A stretch of 64,000 nucleotides of DNA, from NCBI RefSeq assembly GCF_001431665.1, contig NZ_LLXV01000014.1, positions 62,001 to 126,000 on the forward strand, in the 5' to 3' direction. This document shows, one piece after another, positions 25,643 to 33,925 of the stretch; position 1 is the stretch's first letter; the number at the start of each line of letters is the position of its first letter. The translations under genes and the position numbers were made by a program. The notes under the pieces are model-generated. The model was given only the letters and a program-made list of their open reading frames with translations. It had not been told where the DNA came from and searched no databases. Source of the stretch: Stenotrophomonas beteli (GTDB lineage: Bacteria > Pseudomonadota > Gammaproteobacteria > Xanthomonadales > Xanthomonadaceae).

Positions 25643-26338
25643 TCAGGCCGCAGCGTCGGCCGCATAGGCCGCCAGCAGCGCCGGCAGATCTTCCATGCGC
25701 TGGAAGATCACCTGCGCACCGGCCGCACGCAGTGCCTCCGGAGTACTGTGGTGCGGGCCGCCTTCGCTGAAGCCGAACACGGTGGCGCCGGCCGCGACGC
25801 CGGCGGTTGCGCCGGTCACGGTGTCTTCAATGACCGCGCAACGCTTCGGATCCACGCCCAGCGCGGCCGCCGCCGCGAGGTAGACGTCGGGGTGCGGTTT
25901 GGTGTTCGGCTGGTCCTGGCCGCTGTACACGTGCCCGCCGAAGACATCGAGGATGCCGACCTTGCCCAGTTGCAGCCGCACTTTGTGCAGGTCGGCGCCG
26001 GAGGCACAGGCAACCCGCCCGTGGGTGGCTGCGGCAATCGCACGCACCGCCTCCGGCGCGCCCTGGATCGGCTGCAGGTCACGCTCCAGTGCGATGTTGC
26101 GCTGCTGGCGGAACGCCTCCAGCCATGCCTCGGTGAACGGCTTGCCGGTGCGTTCTTCGATCAGCCCAGCGAGGTGGGCCACGGACTGGCCGAGGAACAC
26201 CTCGCCGGCCTGTGCCGGGGTCAACGGCCAGCCGCGCTCGGTCAGCATCTCCGAGAGCACGCGCGCCACCAGCGGCTCGGAATCGACCAGCACGCCGTCG
26301 CAGTCGAACAGCACGGCATCGAAGGGATAAGGGGACAT
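25643..26338 (-). CDS. HAD-superfamily phosphatase, beta-phosphoglucomutase/YieH-like
   Basis: 231 residues. The HAD catalytic motif is DAVLFDCDGVLVDSE with nucleophile Asp12 and Asp14. The conserved Lys is in NTKPHPDVY and the acidic pair in VIEDTVTGATAG. The alpha-helical cap (about 20-85) places it with subfamily I sugar-phosphate phosphatases. AGGAG before the ATG at 26338 supports the start. The substrate is not predictable. Confidence 0.8.
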   Translation of the reverse strand: MSPYPFDAVLFDCDGVLVDSEPLVARVLSEMLTERGWPLTPAQAGEVFLGQSVAHLAGLIEERTGKPFTEAWLEAFRQQRNIALERDLQPIQGAPEAVRAIAAATHGRVACASGADLHKVRLQLGKVGILDVFGGHVYSGQDQPNTKPHPDVYLAAAAALGVDPKRCAVIEDTVTGATAGVAAGATVFGFSEGGPHHSTPEALRAAGAQVIFQRMEDLPALLAAYAADAAA

Positions 26339-26399
26339 CTGAAACTCCTGGAACAAGGCTGCCCTGCAATGATCCGCCATTGTCCCACAGCGGCCAGAG

Positions 26400-26428
26400 C
26401 CGGGCATCGCCCCGTGGCGCATGCCCGG
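26400..26428 (-). terminator. Hairpin terminator after the secreted nuclease gene
   Basis: CCGGGCATCGCC pairs with GGCG and ATGCCCGG across a 4-base loop with one bulged C, giving a 12-bp stem. It starts 19 bp after the nuclease stop codon on the minus strand and separates it from the HAD gene. No T-tract is present. Confidence 0.5.
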
Positions 26429-26446
26429 AGGCAGCCCTAGCACGGC

Positions 26447-27187
26447 TCAGCCCAGGTCGCAGCCGGCCGGCTGCGGCCAGGTGGTGGCCGGCAGCATGTT
26501 CTTCAGCGAGGCCGGTGCATTGATGGCCACGTAGCTGGCACCCAGCAGCTCCTCCAGATCGGCGATGGTCACCAGGTAACTGTCCAGGCTGCCCAGGCTG
26601 GCTTCATTGGGGATGATCCAGCTGATCGCCTTGGCGGTGCCGGTGTTCGGGTCGCGCGTGATGATCGTCTTCCAGAAGAACTCGGGGGTCGGAATGCCGT
26701 GGCTGGCCAGGAAGTAATCGTTGGCGGCATCGCCGTAGACCACGCCCCCGTAGACGTCCACCGGGGCGATATCGCGGTAGCACTCGGCCACGTTCTCGGC
26801 CTTGACCCAGATGCCCTGGTTGAAGCTGGAGACCTGTGGGACGATGTTGGTCATGTAGTTGGCGCGGCGGATGTAGGTCGCGTTGTCATCCATGTGGTTG
26901 GAGGTCACCAGATGGCCGCGGTCGTAGCCGGCGCGGATGCTGGCGTAGGAGGCGGTGCTGGACTGGCCCAGGCAGCCGGCCGGCAGGTCCGGATCCGTGT
27001 AGAAGCTGGACGGCCTGGCCGCCGAGCCGGTGTCGGCGGTAAGCGTGTACTCGTAGCGCGTGGCGCTGTGGATGGCACAGTCGTAGGTGAGCACGAAGCC
27101 GCCCTTGTTGAGGGTGACGACCTGGGCCTGGGCAGTGCCGGCGAAGGCGCTGAGGACGAACGCGAAGACGAAGCCTGCAAGGCGCAT
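26447..27187 (-). CDS. Secreted DNA/RNA non-specific endonuclease (NUC1 family)
   Basis: 246 residues with signal peptide (1-21). The betabetaalpha-Me nuclease motif is DRGH (89-92) with general-base His92, followed by the Mg-binding Asn123 in SFNQGIW and Glu131 (NIVPQVSSFNQ). This is the Serratia nuclease family, which degrades extracellular DNA and RNA for nutrition or biofilm turnover. Three of its cysteines (Cys37, Cys72, Cys136) could form a disulfide. Length is normal. Confidence 0.88.
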   Translation of the reverse strand: MRLAGFVFAFVLSAFAGTAQAQVVTLNKGGFVLTYDCAIHSATRYEYTLTADTGSAARPSSFYTDPDLPAGCLGQSSTASYASIRAGYDRGHLVTSNHMDDNATYIRRANYMTNIVPQVSSFNQGIWVKAENVAECYRDIAPVDVYGGVVYGDAANDYFLASHGIPTPEFFWKTIITRDPNTGTAKAISWIIPNEASLGSLDSYLVTIADLEELLGASYVAINAPASLKNMLPATTWPQPAGCDLG

Positions 27188-27485
27188 TGCGGTTCTCCAG
27201 CAGAAGGTTCAGGGCGCAGCTGTCCACCCTGGCCTGGCCGTGGCGAGGTCAAGGGGGAGACACTGCGGATGCGGAATGCGGGTGCTGCCGATTGCGGTGG
27301 AGCGTGACCGCGGCGAAGGGGCGGGACAGGCCGCGCGGTGTCACAAGCGTCACAAGCTGGCGCATTGCGGTCAACGAGGAAACGCCCAAGCTGTGACAGT
27401 GCGCAAGCACTGGCGCCGTGTCAGATCAGCCGATGGGTGGGTGAAATGCGCGCGTGCTAAGGCCAGGCGATGCCTGCGCAGCCGG
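27188..27485. other. 298-bp intergenic region with a TCACAAGC direct repeat
   Basis: No gene is supported here. TCACAAGC occurs twice with a 9-bp period (27341-27348 and 27350-27357), about 155 bp upstream of the nuclease start. AAGCTGTGACA lies 30 bp further upstream, an imperfect inverted relative. These may be regulator sites for the nuclease gene; nothing else stands out. Confidence 0.35.
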
Positions 27486-28790
27486 TCAGGGCAGCGCCTT
27501 CACGATGAAGTCGCCCGCGCGTGCACCCGCGACCACCGACCAGCCCGGCGCGAGCTGCAGCGACCAACCGTCGCCCTGCGGGAACGGCCCATCCGTTGCC
27601 GGGGCCTGCACGAACACGGCTTTCCAGTCACTCTGCATCAGCGCACCGTCGGTCACCTGCAGCGTGCCCCAGTCATCGGTCAGCCGCAGCGTCGGGTACA
27701 CCGCACCGCTGCCCGGCAACGGCTGCACGGTGTTGGGGTCGAACTGGATGCGCATGCGGCGCAGATCCAGCCGCAGCACCGGCCCGGTCACGAAACGCGC
27801 GCGGTTGCGTTCGATCTGTGCCTGCCGATGCTGCGCGCGCAGCGTTTCGGCGCGGTGAAGCGCCGCGCCGTCGTAGCGGTTGGCAGCGGCTCGCACCGCC
27901 GGTTCGCCCACGGCAGGGTCGATGCGCGTCGCCTGAGCAAGCAGCGTGCCGAGATCGCGGGCGTGCGGGCCGAGCGCGCCGCGCCAGCGCGGTGAGGCCT
28001 CGTCCAGCAGCAGGCCATACGCCGGGCCGGTGGCATAGGCGAACGATCGGACGAAGCTGCGGTCGTCGACGTGTGCGCGAAGATCGTGCAGCGCGGCGTC
28101 GATACGTGCGGCCGGTGCCGGATTGCCGACCCGCACACCGGTGTACTCGGCCAGGCCTTCGTTCAACTCAAGCGCCGCTTCTTCCTGCGCCGCAGTGGGA
28201 AAACGCCGATGGCGCTCGGCCCGGAACGCGAGGGCGTCAGCCACCGCGATGCGTCGGATGCCGCTGTCGTTGGCCGATAGTGCCGCCGCCAGCGCCCGCC
28301 ATTCCAGTTGCAGCAGATAGCGCCCATCGAGGGTGTCGAGATGATCATTGCCGCCCTCGGCCGGCCTGGCGATGGACAGTGCCGGTTGCAGCCGATGGAA
28401 CATCTCGTGCGCCAGCAGCGTGCGGCGCCGCGCGTCATCCGGGGGCAGCGGCCACAGCAGCTGCGTCCAGCGTGTGCCGGACCAGTCGACGGCGGTATTG
28501 GCAACGATTGCATCGGCGGGCAGCTGGCCGACAAAGATCGGGCCACGCGCACTCAGGGCGCCCTGCGCATCCTGCTGCGATGCTGCCACTTGGCGGCTGG
28601 CGGCATCGACCAGCATCATCGGCCCACACAGCGACGCGCCCCACAGCTCACCGTCGTCACCGCGGCACAGCGCATCGGCTTCCTCGAAAACCGCATGGGC
28701 CGCTGCATCTGCAATCGGTGCTTCAACGGCCGTCGCATGCCCGATTACGCAGGGCATCAGGCACATCAGCGCGAAACGTCGCAACTCCAT
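27486..28790 (-). CDS. Exported putative zinc metallopeptidase (HExxH)
   Basis: 434 residues with a signal peptide (MELRRFALMCLMPCVIGHATAVEA). HEMFH in LLAHEMFHRLQP is a gluzincin-like HExxH motif, and ELNEGLAEYTG downstream offers the third zinc ligand Glu, in the right orientation. The C-terminal third is beta-rich with no known domain. No named family is recognised. The start at 28790 is favoured by the signal peptide and an AGGGATG site. Confidence 0.65.
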   Translation of the reverse strand: MELRRFALMCLMPCVIGHATAVEAPIADAAAHAVFEEADALCRGDDGELWGASLCGPMMLVDAASRQVAASQQDAQGALSARGPIFVGQLPADAIVANTAVDWSGTRWTQLLWPLPPDDARRRTLLAHEMFHRLQPALSIARPAEGGNDHLDTLDGRYLLQLEWRALAAALSANDSGIRRIAVADALAFRAERHRRFPTAAQEEAALELNEGLAEYTGVRVGNPAPAARIDAALHDLRAHVDDRSFVRSFAYATGPAYGLLLDEASPRWRGALGPHARDLGTLLAQATRIDPAVGEPAVRAAANRYDGAALHRAETLRAQHRQAQIERNRARFVTGPVLRLDLRRMRIQFDPNTVQPLPGSGAVYPTLRLTDDWGTLQVTDGALMQSDWKAVFVQAPATDGPFPQGDGWSLQLAPGWSVVAGARAGDFIVKALP

Positions 28791-29081
28791 GGCATCCCTG
28801 CTCGGTACGTGGCGTGCACGCATGGTAGCGGTTGCGGCGGATCGTCGTTGGCGGGGCAATGGCGCGATCCATACCCGGGCGTACAGCGAGGCGCCGCGCC
28901 GTCGCAACGCAAAAACTGTGCGACACGTCAAATTTTAGGGTAGTGTCGGGGTCGCTGCCGGGGACGCAGCGAGGTGTGCAGCGTTGGGGACGACGCGCGG
29001 CACCAGCAATTGAAGCACCAGACACCACAGCGCCGGCGCTGCGCCGGCGTGCATCTCGGGCTTTCATTGAAGGGGTATTCG
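28791..29081. promoter_or_regulatory. Divergent intergenic region before the subtilase gene
   Basis: The 291-bp gap between divergent genes contains an AT-rich patch (AAATTTTAGGGTA) flanked by CGACAC (28921-28926) and GTGTCG (28943-28948), an inverted repeat that may be an operator. Further on, CGCCGGCG is repeated at 29031-29038 and 29042-29049 and can form a hairpin in the subtilase leader. No coding sequence is supported. Confidence 0.4.
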
Positions 29082-32000
29082 ATGCGCAATGCATGGATCA
29101 AACGAAGCAAATGGGTCGCGTTGACACTGGTCGCCGGTGCCGCTCTGGCGGCCGCCACCGTCGGCGTGCGGAGTACCGCCACCCCGTCGAAAACCGGCAA
29201 TCCCTCGGTCGACGCGCGCGCCGGCAACCCTGCCGGTCCGGCCGCCACCGGCCCCGGCAGCAGCCTGGGCGAACTGTCCAACCGCTACATCGTGGTCTAC
29301 CGCGAGGAACCGCTGGCCACCTACAAGGGTGACATCCAGGGCCTGGCCGCGCCGGAACGCCTGCGGCCCTCGGCCAGTGCCGCACGCGCCGCGGCGGCCA
29401 CCGGCAATACGCCCACCCCGCGCATCGCGGTGCAGGGCGCACGCTCGCGCGACTACGTGCGCTTCCTGGCCGGTCGCCAGGCGCAGCACGAAGCGCGCAT
29501 CAACGCGGCGCTTGGCCGCAGCGTGCGTGTGGAGCGCCGGATGCAGCACGCGATCAACGCCTCGGTGCTGCAGATGAATCCGCAGGAAGCCGAGCAGGTG
29601 CGCCAGCTGCCTGAAGTGGAGCTGGTGGAGGAGTACAAGGAGTACGAGCAGGACACCGATGTCGGTCCGGGCCTGATCGGTGCCACCGCGCTGTGGAACG
29701 CCACTCCGACGCCGTATCGCGGCGAGGGCATCGTCGTCGGCGTCATCGACTCGGGCATCAATTTCGGCAGCCCGGCCTTCACCGCCCGCGCTGAAGATGG
29801 CTACGAGCACGTCAATCCGCTGGGGGCAGGCACCTATCTGGGCACCTGTGCCCCCGGCGGTGTCGATGAGGGGCGCTGCAACAGCAAACTGATCGGCGGC
29901 TACGATTTTGTCTGCACCGCACCGGGCAACCAGTGCGGCGTGGCCGATGTGCGTGAGGAACCTGGATTCGGCGATACCAACGGCCATGGCAGCCATACCG
30001 CGTCGACCGCGGCCGGCAACCCGCACACCGCATCCTACCGTGGCAACCAGATCCACATTTCCGGTGTCGCCCCGCGCGCCAACCTGATTGCCTACGACGC
30101 CTGCTACACCGAGGTGTCCAGCGGCCGTGGCCTGTGCCCCAACACCTCGACACTGGCGGCCGTGAACCAGGCGCTGGCCGACGGTGTGGTCGATGTCATC
30201 AATTACTCCATTGCCGGCGGCACCGCACCGTGGGGTGAAGCGGTGTCGCTGGCCTTCCTCAATGCGTCCGATGCAGGCATCTATGTGGCGACCTCGGCCG
30301 GCAACTCCGGCCCGGGCCCGAATACCCTGGGGCATCTGGAGCCGTGGACCGGCAGCACCGCCGCTGCCACCCATGGGCGCGGCGATATCGAGCTGTACGC
30401 TGCGGTGAGCGGGCCCGGCGTGGTGCCGCCGGCGCTGAGTGTCATCCTGCTGACCGAAGGCTCCGGTGGCGTGCCGTTCACCACGCCGATTGCCGCCAGC
30501 ACGCCGCTGCGGGTCAGTGCCGGCATCGACACCACCAATGATGGCTGCGCCGCATTCCCGGCCAACTCCTTCCAGGGCGCGATTGCGGTGGTCCGGCGTG
30601 GCACATGCAACTTCAGCGAAAAGGTCAACAATGCGGCCGGTGCCGGGGCCATCGCGGTGCTGATCGCCAACAACCAGCCCACGCCGATCCTGCCCAACGT
30701 GGCTGGCGCCACCATCCCGGCCTTTGCCATCGACCAGGCCGACGCCAACGCGCTGCGCACGTTTGCCAACAGCGTCGGCAATGCCGCCACCGGTGGTATC
30801 GCGTATCCGGCCACGAAGGTGAGCAACACTCCGGACGTGCTGGGTGATTTCAGCTCGCGCGGCCCGGCCGGCATATTCGACCTGGTCAAGCCGGACGTGA
30901 CCGCGCCCGGCGTGCGCGTGCTGGCGGTGGTGGCCGGTACCAGCGTGACCGGCTCGGAGAATGCGGTGGGCCTGATGGACGGCACCTCGATGGCATCACC
31001 GCATCATGCCGGTGCGGCCGCGCTGCTGCGCCAGGCCCGACCGGACTGGACCGTGCAGGAAGCGCGTTCGGCGCTGATGATGACGGCGCGCCAGGAGGTG
31101 CTGAAGGAGGACGGTGTCACCCCGGCCGATGCGTTCGCCATGGGCGCCGGTCGCATCCAGGTGGATCAGGCACTACGCGCCGGGCTGGTACTGAACGAGA
31201 CCAAGGCCAACTTCCTGGCCGCCAACCCCGCCACCGGCGGTGATGTGGCTTCGCTCAACATTGCCAGCATGGGCAAGCGCAAATGCCCGGACAGCTGCAG
31301 CTTCACCCGCGTGTTCCGCAACGTGTTGCCGACCCGGCAGACCTGGACGGCGAAGGTCACCGGCCTGACCGCCGTGGTGTCGCCGTCGGTGTTCACTCTG
31401 GCGCCGGGCGAAAGCAAGGCGGTGCGGGTGATTGTCACTACGGGCGCGGTGCCCAACGATGGCAGCTGGCGCTTCGCACGCCTGACCTTGGCACCGCAGG
31501 GCGGTGACACCAGCCAGCCGTTGCTGCGCCTGCCGATCGCCGTTTCGGTGCCGCCGCCGCAGATCGCCGCCACGCCGCCGACCAGTTCGCTGACCCTGCC
31601 GGCCGGCGGCAGTGGCTCGGTCAACCTGCAGATCACCAACACCGGCGGGTCGCCGCTGGAATGGCAGATCGACAACTCCGGGGTCGGTACCCGCACGCTG
31701 GTTGCGCAGGCGCCGAACAACGCCAATGGGCGCCGTTCCACGCGTTTCACCGATGCCGCCACGGTCGGTGCGCGCGCGCAGCTGTCCGCCGACGATTTCA
31801 CCCTCGGCGAGACCACCGGCATTACCCGCATCGTGGCCGATGGCTTCGTCAACGGCGGCTCGCTGGCCACGTCGACCAACCTCAACTGGTCGATTTTCCG
31901 TGACGTCGGCGGCAATCCGGAAGGCAATCCGGAATCGAGCCCGCAACTGGCGGTCTGGTCGCACACCGCTACCGTCGGCAGCGCGGGCGTGAGCACGTCT

Positions 32001-32438
32001 GCCACCCTGGCCAGCATCAACCTGGATATGGCCGCAGCCGGGCAGAACGTCAGCCTGCCTGCGGGCCGCTACTGGCTGGTGGTATCGGTGCGGGCACCGC
32101 TGGCCACCAGCTGGTTCTGGTTCAACGCCACCAGCGGCGACAGTGTGTACCGCGGCGCGATCATCAATCCCGATGGCAGCGGGGCCTGGTCGGCCATCGC
32201 CGGTGCGCCGGGCCTGGCCTACGGACTGGGCGGCAGCAACGCCTGCGGCGCCGGCTGGATCGGCACGCCCTCGCGCGCGCTTGGCCGCATCGTGGCCGGT
32301 GCCAGCCAGACCACGCAGGTGCAGATCAACGCCGGTGGACTGGCGCCGGGCAACTACTCCGGCTTCGTCTGCGTGGGCAGCAATGACCCGGCCACGCCGA
32401 AGACCGCCGTTCGTGTTGCGTTGACCGTCACACCGTAA
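29082..32438 (+). CDS. Large secreted subtilisin-like serine peptidase (S8) with PA domain
   Basis: 1118 residues: signal peptide (1-about 25), inhibitor-I9-like propeptide (about 65-185, RYIVVYREEP), and catalytic domain with Asp223 (VIDSGIN), His302 (GHGSHT) and Ser636 (GTSMASPHHAG). A PA domain is inserted at about 480-575. After 700 come Ig-like beta modules with LTLPAGGSGSVNLQITNTGGSPLEW. There is no autotransporter barrel, so export is probably Sec plus a type II system. GAAGGGG supports the ATG at 29082. Confidence 0.9.
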   Translation: MRNAWIKRSKWVALTLVAGAALAAATVGVRSTATPSKTGNPSVDARAGNPAGPAATGPGSSLGELSNRYIVVYREEPLATYKGDIQGLAAPERLRPSASAARAAAATGNTPTPRIAVQGARSRDYVRFLAGRQAQHEARINAALGRSVRVERRMQHAINASVLQMNPQEAEQVRQLPEVELVEEYKEYEQDTDVGPGLIGATALWNATPTPYRGEGIVVGVIDSGINFGSPAFTARAEDGYEHVNPLGAGTYLGTCAPGGVDEGRCNSKLIGGYDFVCTAPGNQCGVADVREEPGFGDTNGHGSHTASTAAGNPHTASYRGNQIHISGVAPRANLIAYDACYTEVSSGRGLCPNTSTLAAVNQALADGVVDVINYSIAGGTAPWGEAVSLAFLNASDAGIYVATSAGNSGPGPNTLGHLEPWTGSTAAATHGRGDIELYAAVSGPGVVPPALSVILLTEGSGGVPFTTPIAASTPLRVSAGIDTTNDGCAAFPANSFQGAIAVVRRGTCNFSEKVNNAAGAGAIAVLIANNQPTPILPNVAGATIPAFAIDQADANALRTFANSVGNAATGGIAYPATKVSNTPDVLGDFSSRGPAGIFDLVKPDVTAPGVRVLAVVAGTSVTGSENAVGLMDGTSMASPHHAGAAALLRQARPDWTVQEARSALMMTARQEVLKEDGVTPADAFAMGAGRIQVDQALRAGLVLNETKANFLAANPATGGDVASLNIASMGKRKCPDSCSFTRVFRNVLPTRQTWTAKVTGLTAVVSPSVFTLAPGESKAVRVIVTTGAVPNDGSWRFARLTLAPQGGDTSQPLLRLPIAVSVPPPQIAATPPTSSLTLPAGGSGSVNLQITNTGGSPLEWQIDNSGVGTRTLVAQAPNNANGRRSTRFTDAATVGARAQLSADDFTLGETTGITRIVADGFVNGGSLATSTNLNWSIFRDVGGNPEGNPESSPQLAVWSHTATVGSAGVSTSATLASINLDMAAAGQNVSLPAGRYWLVVSVRAPLATSWFWFNATSGDSVYRGAIINPDGSGAWSAIAGAPGLAYGLGGSNACGAGWIGTPSRALGRIVAGASQTTQVQINAGGLAPGNYSGFVCVGSNDPATPKTAVRVALTVTP

Positions 32439-32452
32439 GGCGCGCGCAGCAT

Positions 32453-32485
32453 ACGGGCCGGTCCTGCAGGGGCCGGCCCGTTCTC
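32453..32485 (+). terminator. Terminator after the subtilase gene
   Basis: ACGGGCCGG (32453-32461) and CCGGCCCGT (32473-32481) form a perfect 9-bp stem with an 11-base loop, followed by TTCT. It begins 14 bp after the subtilase stop codon. Confidence 0.65.
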
Positions 32486-32537
32486 CAGTGTTTCCGGCCG
32501 TCGCCGGAAACCTTCCTTGATGGATCTCGGGGGTACC

Positions 32538-33773
32538 GTGAAGACGATGCACAAGCACATCCTTGCCGTGGCACTGGCCATGGCAACCGCGCCGGCGTGG
32601 GCCGGTGACACCTGCCAGCTGGACGATGGGTTCGGCGGCGTTTCCACCAGTGGTGCGACCGCCGGCGGCGCCGCATCCACGGCCTGTGGCAGTGGCGCCG
32701 CTGCCAGTGGCGATCTGTCCGCTGCCGTCGGTACCGGCGCCAGCGCCAGCGGCACCGGCAGCACCGCCATCGGTGCGGCCAGTAGTGCCTCGGGCGACCA
32801 GAGCGCTGCGGTTGGCGTGGGCGCCTCCGCGTCCGGCGCCAACAGCGCGGCGATCGGTGACAGCAGCACCGCCAGTGGCGATTTCAGCAGCGCCAGCGGC
32901 TCCGGCAGTTCCGCGACCGGTTCGTTCGCCACGGCGTCCGGTGCCGGCAGTACCGCCAGCGGCGAGAACAGCACCGCGCTGGGCAGCCTGTCCGAAGCCA
33001 GTGGCACCAACAGCAGCGCACTGGGCAACGGTGCCGTGGCCTCGGCCAACGACAGCGTGGCACTCGGCAACGGCTCGGTCGCCGATCGTGCCAACGCCGT
33101 GTCGATCGGCAGTGCCGGCAACGAACGTCAATTGACCCATGTGGCCGCCGCCACCCAGGGCACCGATGCGGTCAATCTCAACCAGATGAATGCCGCCAGT
33201 GCCAGTACGCTGTCGTCGGCGAACGGATATGCCGACACCCGGGCCGCCGCCGCCGTCACCACTGCCAATGCCTACACCGACGCCAGCAGTGCAGCGACGC
33301 TGTCCTCGGCCAACGGCTACACCGACACCCGCGCCGCTGCCGCCGTCACCACGGCCAACGCCTACACCGATGCCAGCAGCGCCGCCACGCTGTCCTCGGC
33401 CAATGGCTACACCGATACCAAATCGGCGCAGGCGGTCACCACGGCCAACGCCTACACCGATCAGCGCCTGGCCCAGTTCGCGGTGGACAACAACGGCCTG
33501 CGCCAGGAAATGGAGCGCCGGCTGCGCCACCAGGATCAGCGTATTGATCGCATGGGCGCGATGAGTTCGGCGATGTTGAACATGGCCATCAATGCGGCAG
33601 GCTCGCAGAGTCCGCGCGGCCGCATTGCGGTGGGTGCCGGCTTCCAGGGCGGTGAGCAGGCGCTGTCGATCGGGTACGGCAAGCGCATTGGCGAGCGTGC
33701 CTCGTTCTCGCTGGGTGGGGCTTTCAGCAATGGCGAGAAGTCCGCGGGCATGGGCTTCGGCGTCGACCTGTAG
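32538..33773 (+). CDS. Trimeric autotransporter adhesin (YadA-like)
   Basis: 411 residues: signal peptide (1-23), a head of about a dozen SG.(N/D)S.A(I/V/L)G-type repeats (about 40-185), a neck (AVSIGSAGNERQLTHVAAATQGTDAVNLNQ), a stalk of nearly identical 30-residue repeats (224-310), and a YadA-like membrane anchor (about 335-411) ending FGVDL. It should form a surface trimer for adhesion. Cys26 and Cys50 near the N-terminus are unusual. The GTG at 32538 follows GGGGG closely; an ATG at 32547 is the alternative start. Confidence 0.88.
   Translation: MKTMHKHILAVALAMATAPAWAGDTCQLDDGFGGVSTSGATAGGAASTACGSGAAASGDLSAAVGTGASASGTGSTAIGAASSASGDQSAAVGVGASASGANSAAIGDSSTASGDFSSASGSGSSATGSFATASGAGSTASGENSTALGSLSEASGTNSSALGNGAVASANDSVALGNGSVADRANAVSIGSAGNERQLTHVAAATQGTDAVNLNQMNAASASTLSSANGYADTRAAAAVTTANAYTDASSAATLSSANGYTDTRAAAAVTTANAYTDASSAATLSSANGYTDTKSAQAVTTANAYTDQRLAQFAVDNNGLRQEMERRLRHQDQRIDRMGAMSSAMLNMAINAAGSQSPRGRIAVGAGFQGGEQALSIGYGKRIGERASFSLGGAFSNGEKSAGMGFGVDL
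33207..33470 (+). repeat. 90-bp tandem repeats encoding the adhesin stalk
   Basis: Two complete 90-bp units (33207-33296, 33297-33386) and most of a third encode repeated TLSSANGY(A/T)DTRAAAAV then TTANAYTDASSAA. The period is an exact multiple of three, so gain or loss of units would change stalk length without a frameshift. Confidence 0.85.
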
Positions 33774-33787
33774 CTGCGCGACGCTGG

Positions 33788-33810
33788 CAGGGGGCTGAGG
33801 CCCCCTGTTC
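33788..33810 (+). terminator. Terminator after the adhesin gene
   Basis: CAGGGGGC and GCCCCCTG form a perfect 8-bp stem around a TGAG loop, 15 bp after the adhesin stop codon, followed by TTC. Confidence 0.6.
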
Positions 33811-33825
33811 AGCAGTGAGCGCCCG

Positions 33826-33851
33826 GCAACATGCCGGCAACGGCATGTTGC
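33826..33851. repeat. Perfect 11-bp inverted repeat with a GCAA loop
   Basis: GCAACATGCCG and CGGCATGTTGC are perfect arms around GCAA. As RNA this is a long stem capped by a stable GNRA tetraloop. It lies about 75 bp before the S15-type hydrolase start and may be a leader element, a backup terminator or an operator. Confidence 0.5.
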
Positions 33852-33925
33852 GTCGCAAGGTGCCAGCCACCATTCGCACTGGTACGGTCCAGCCCGTTGC
33901 CTACCAACGACGGGGAGAGACGACG

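Noticed and set aside
33207..33470. Tandem 90-bp units considered as a CRISPR-like array
   Set aside because: Repeats are contiguous, in-frame coding and have no spacers.
31173..33530. A 785-codon open frame antisense to the subtilase and adhesin genes
   Set aside because: Gly/Arg/His-rich shadow of repetitive genes; both sense proteins are complete and recognisable.
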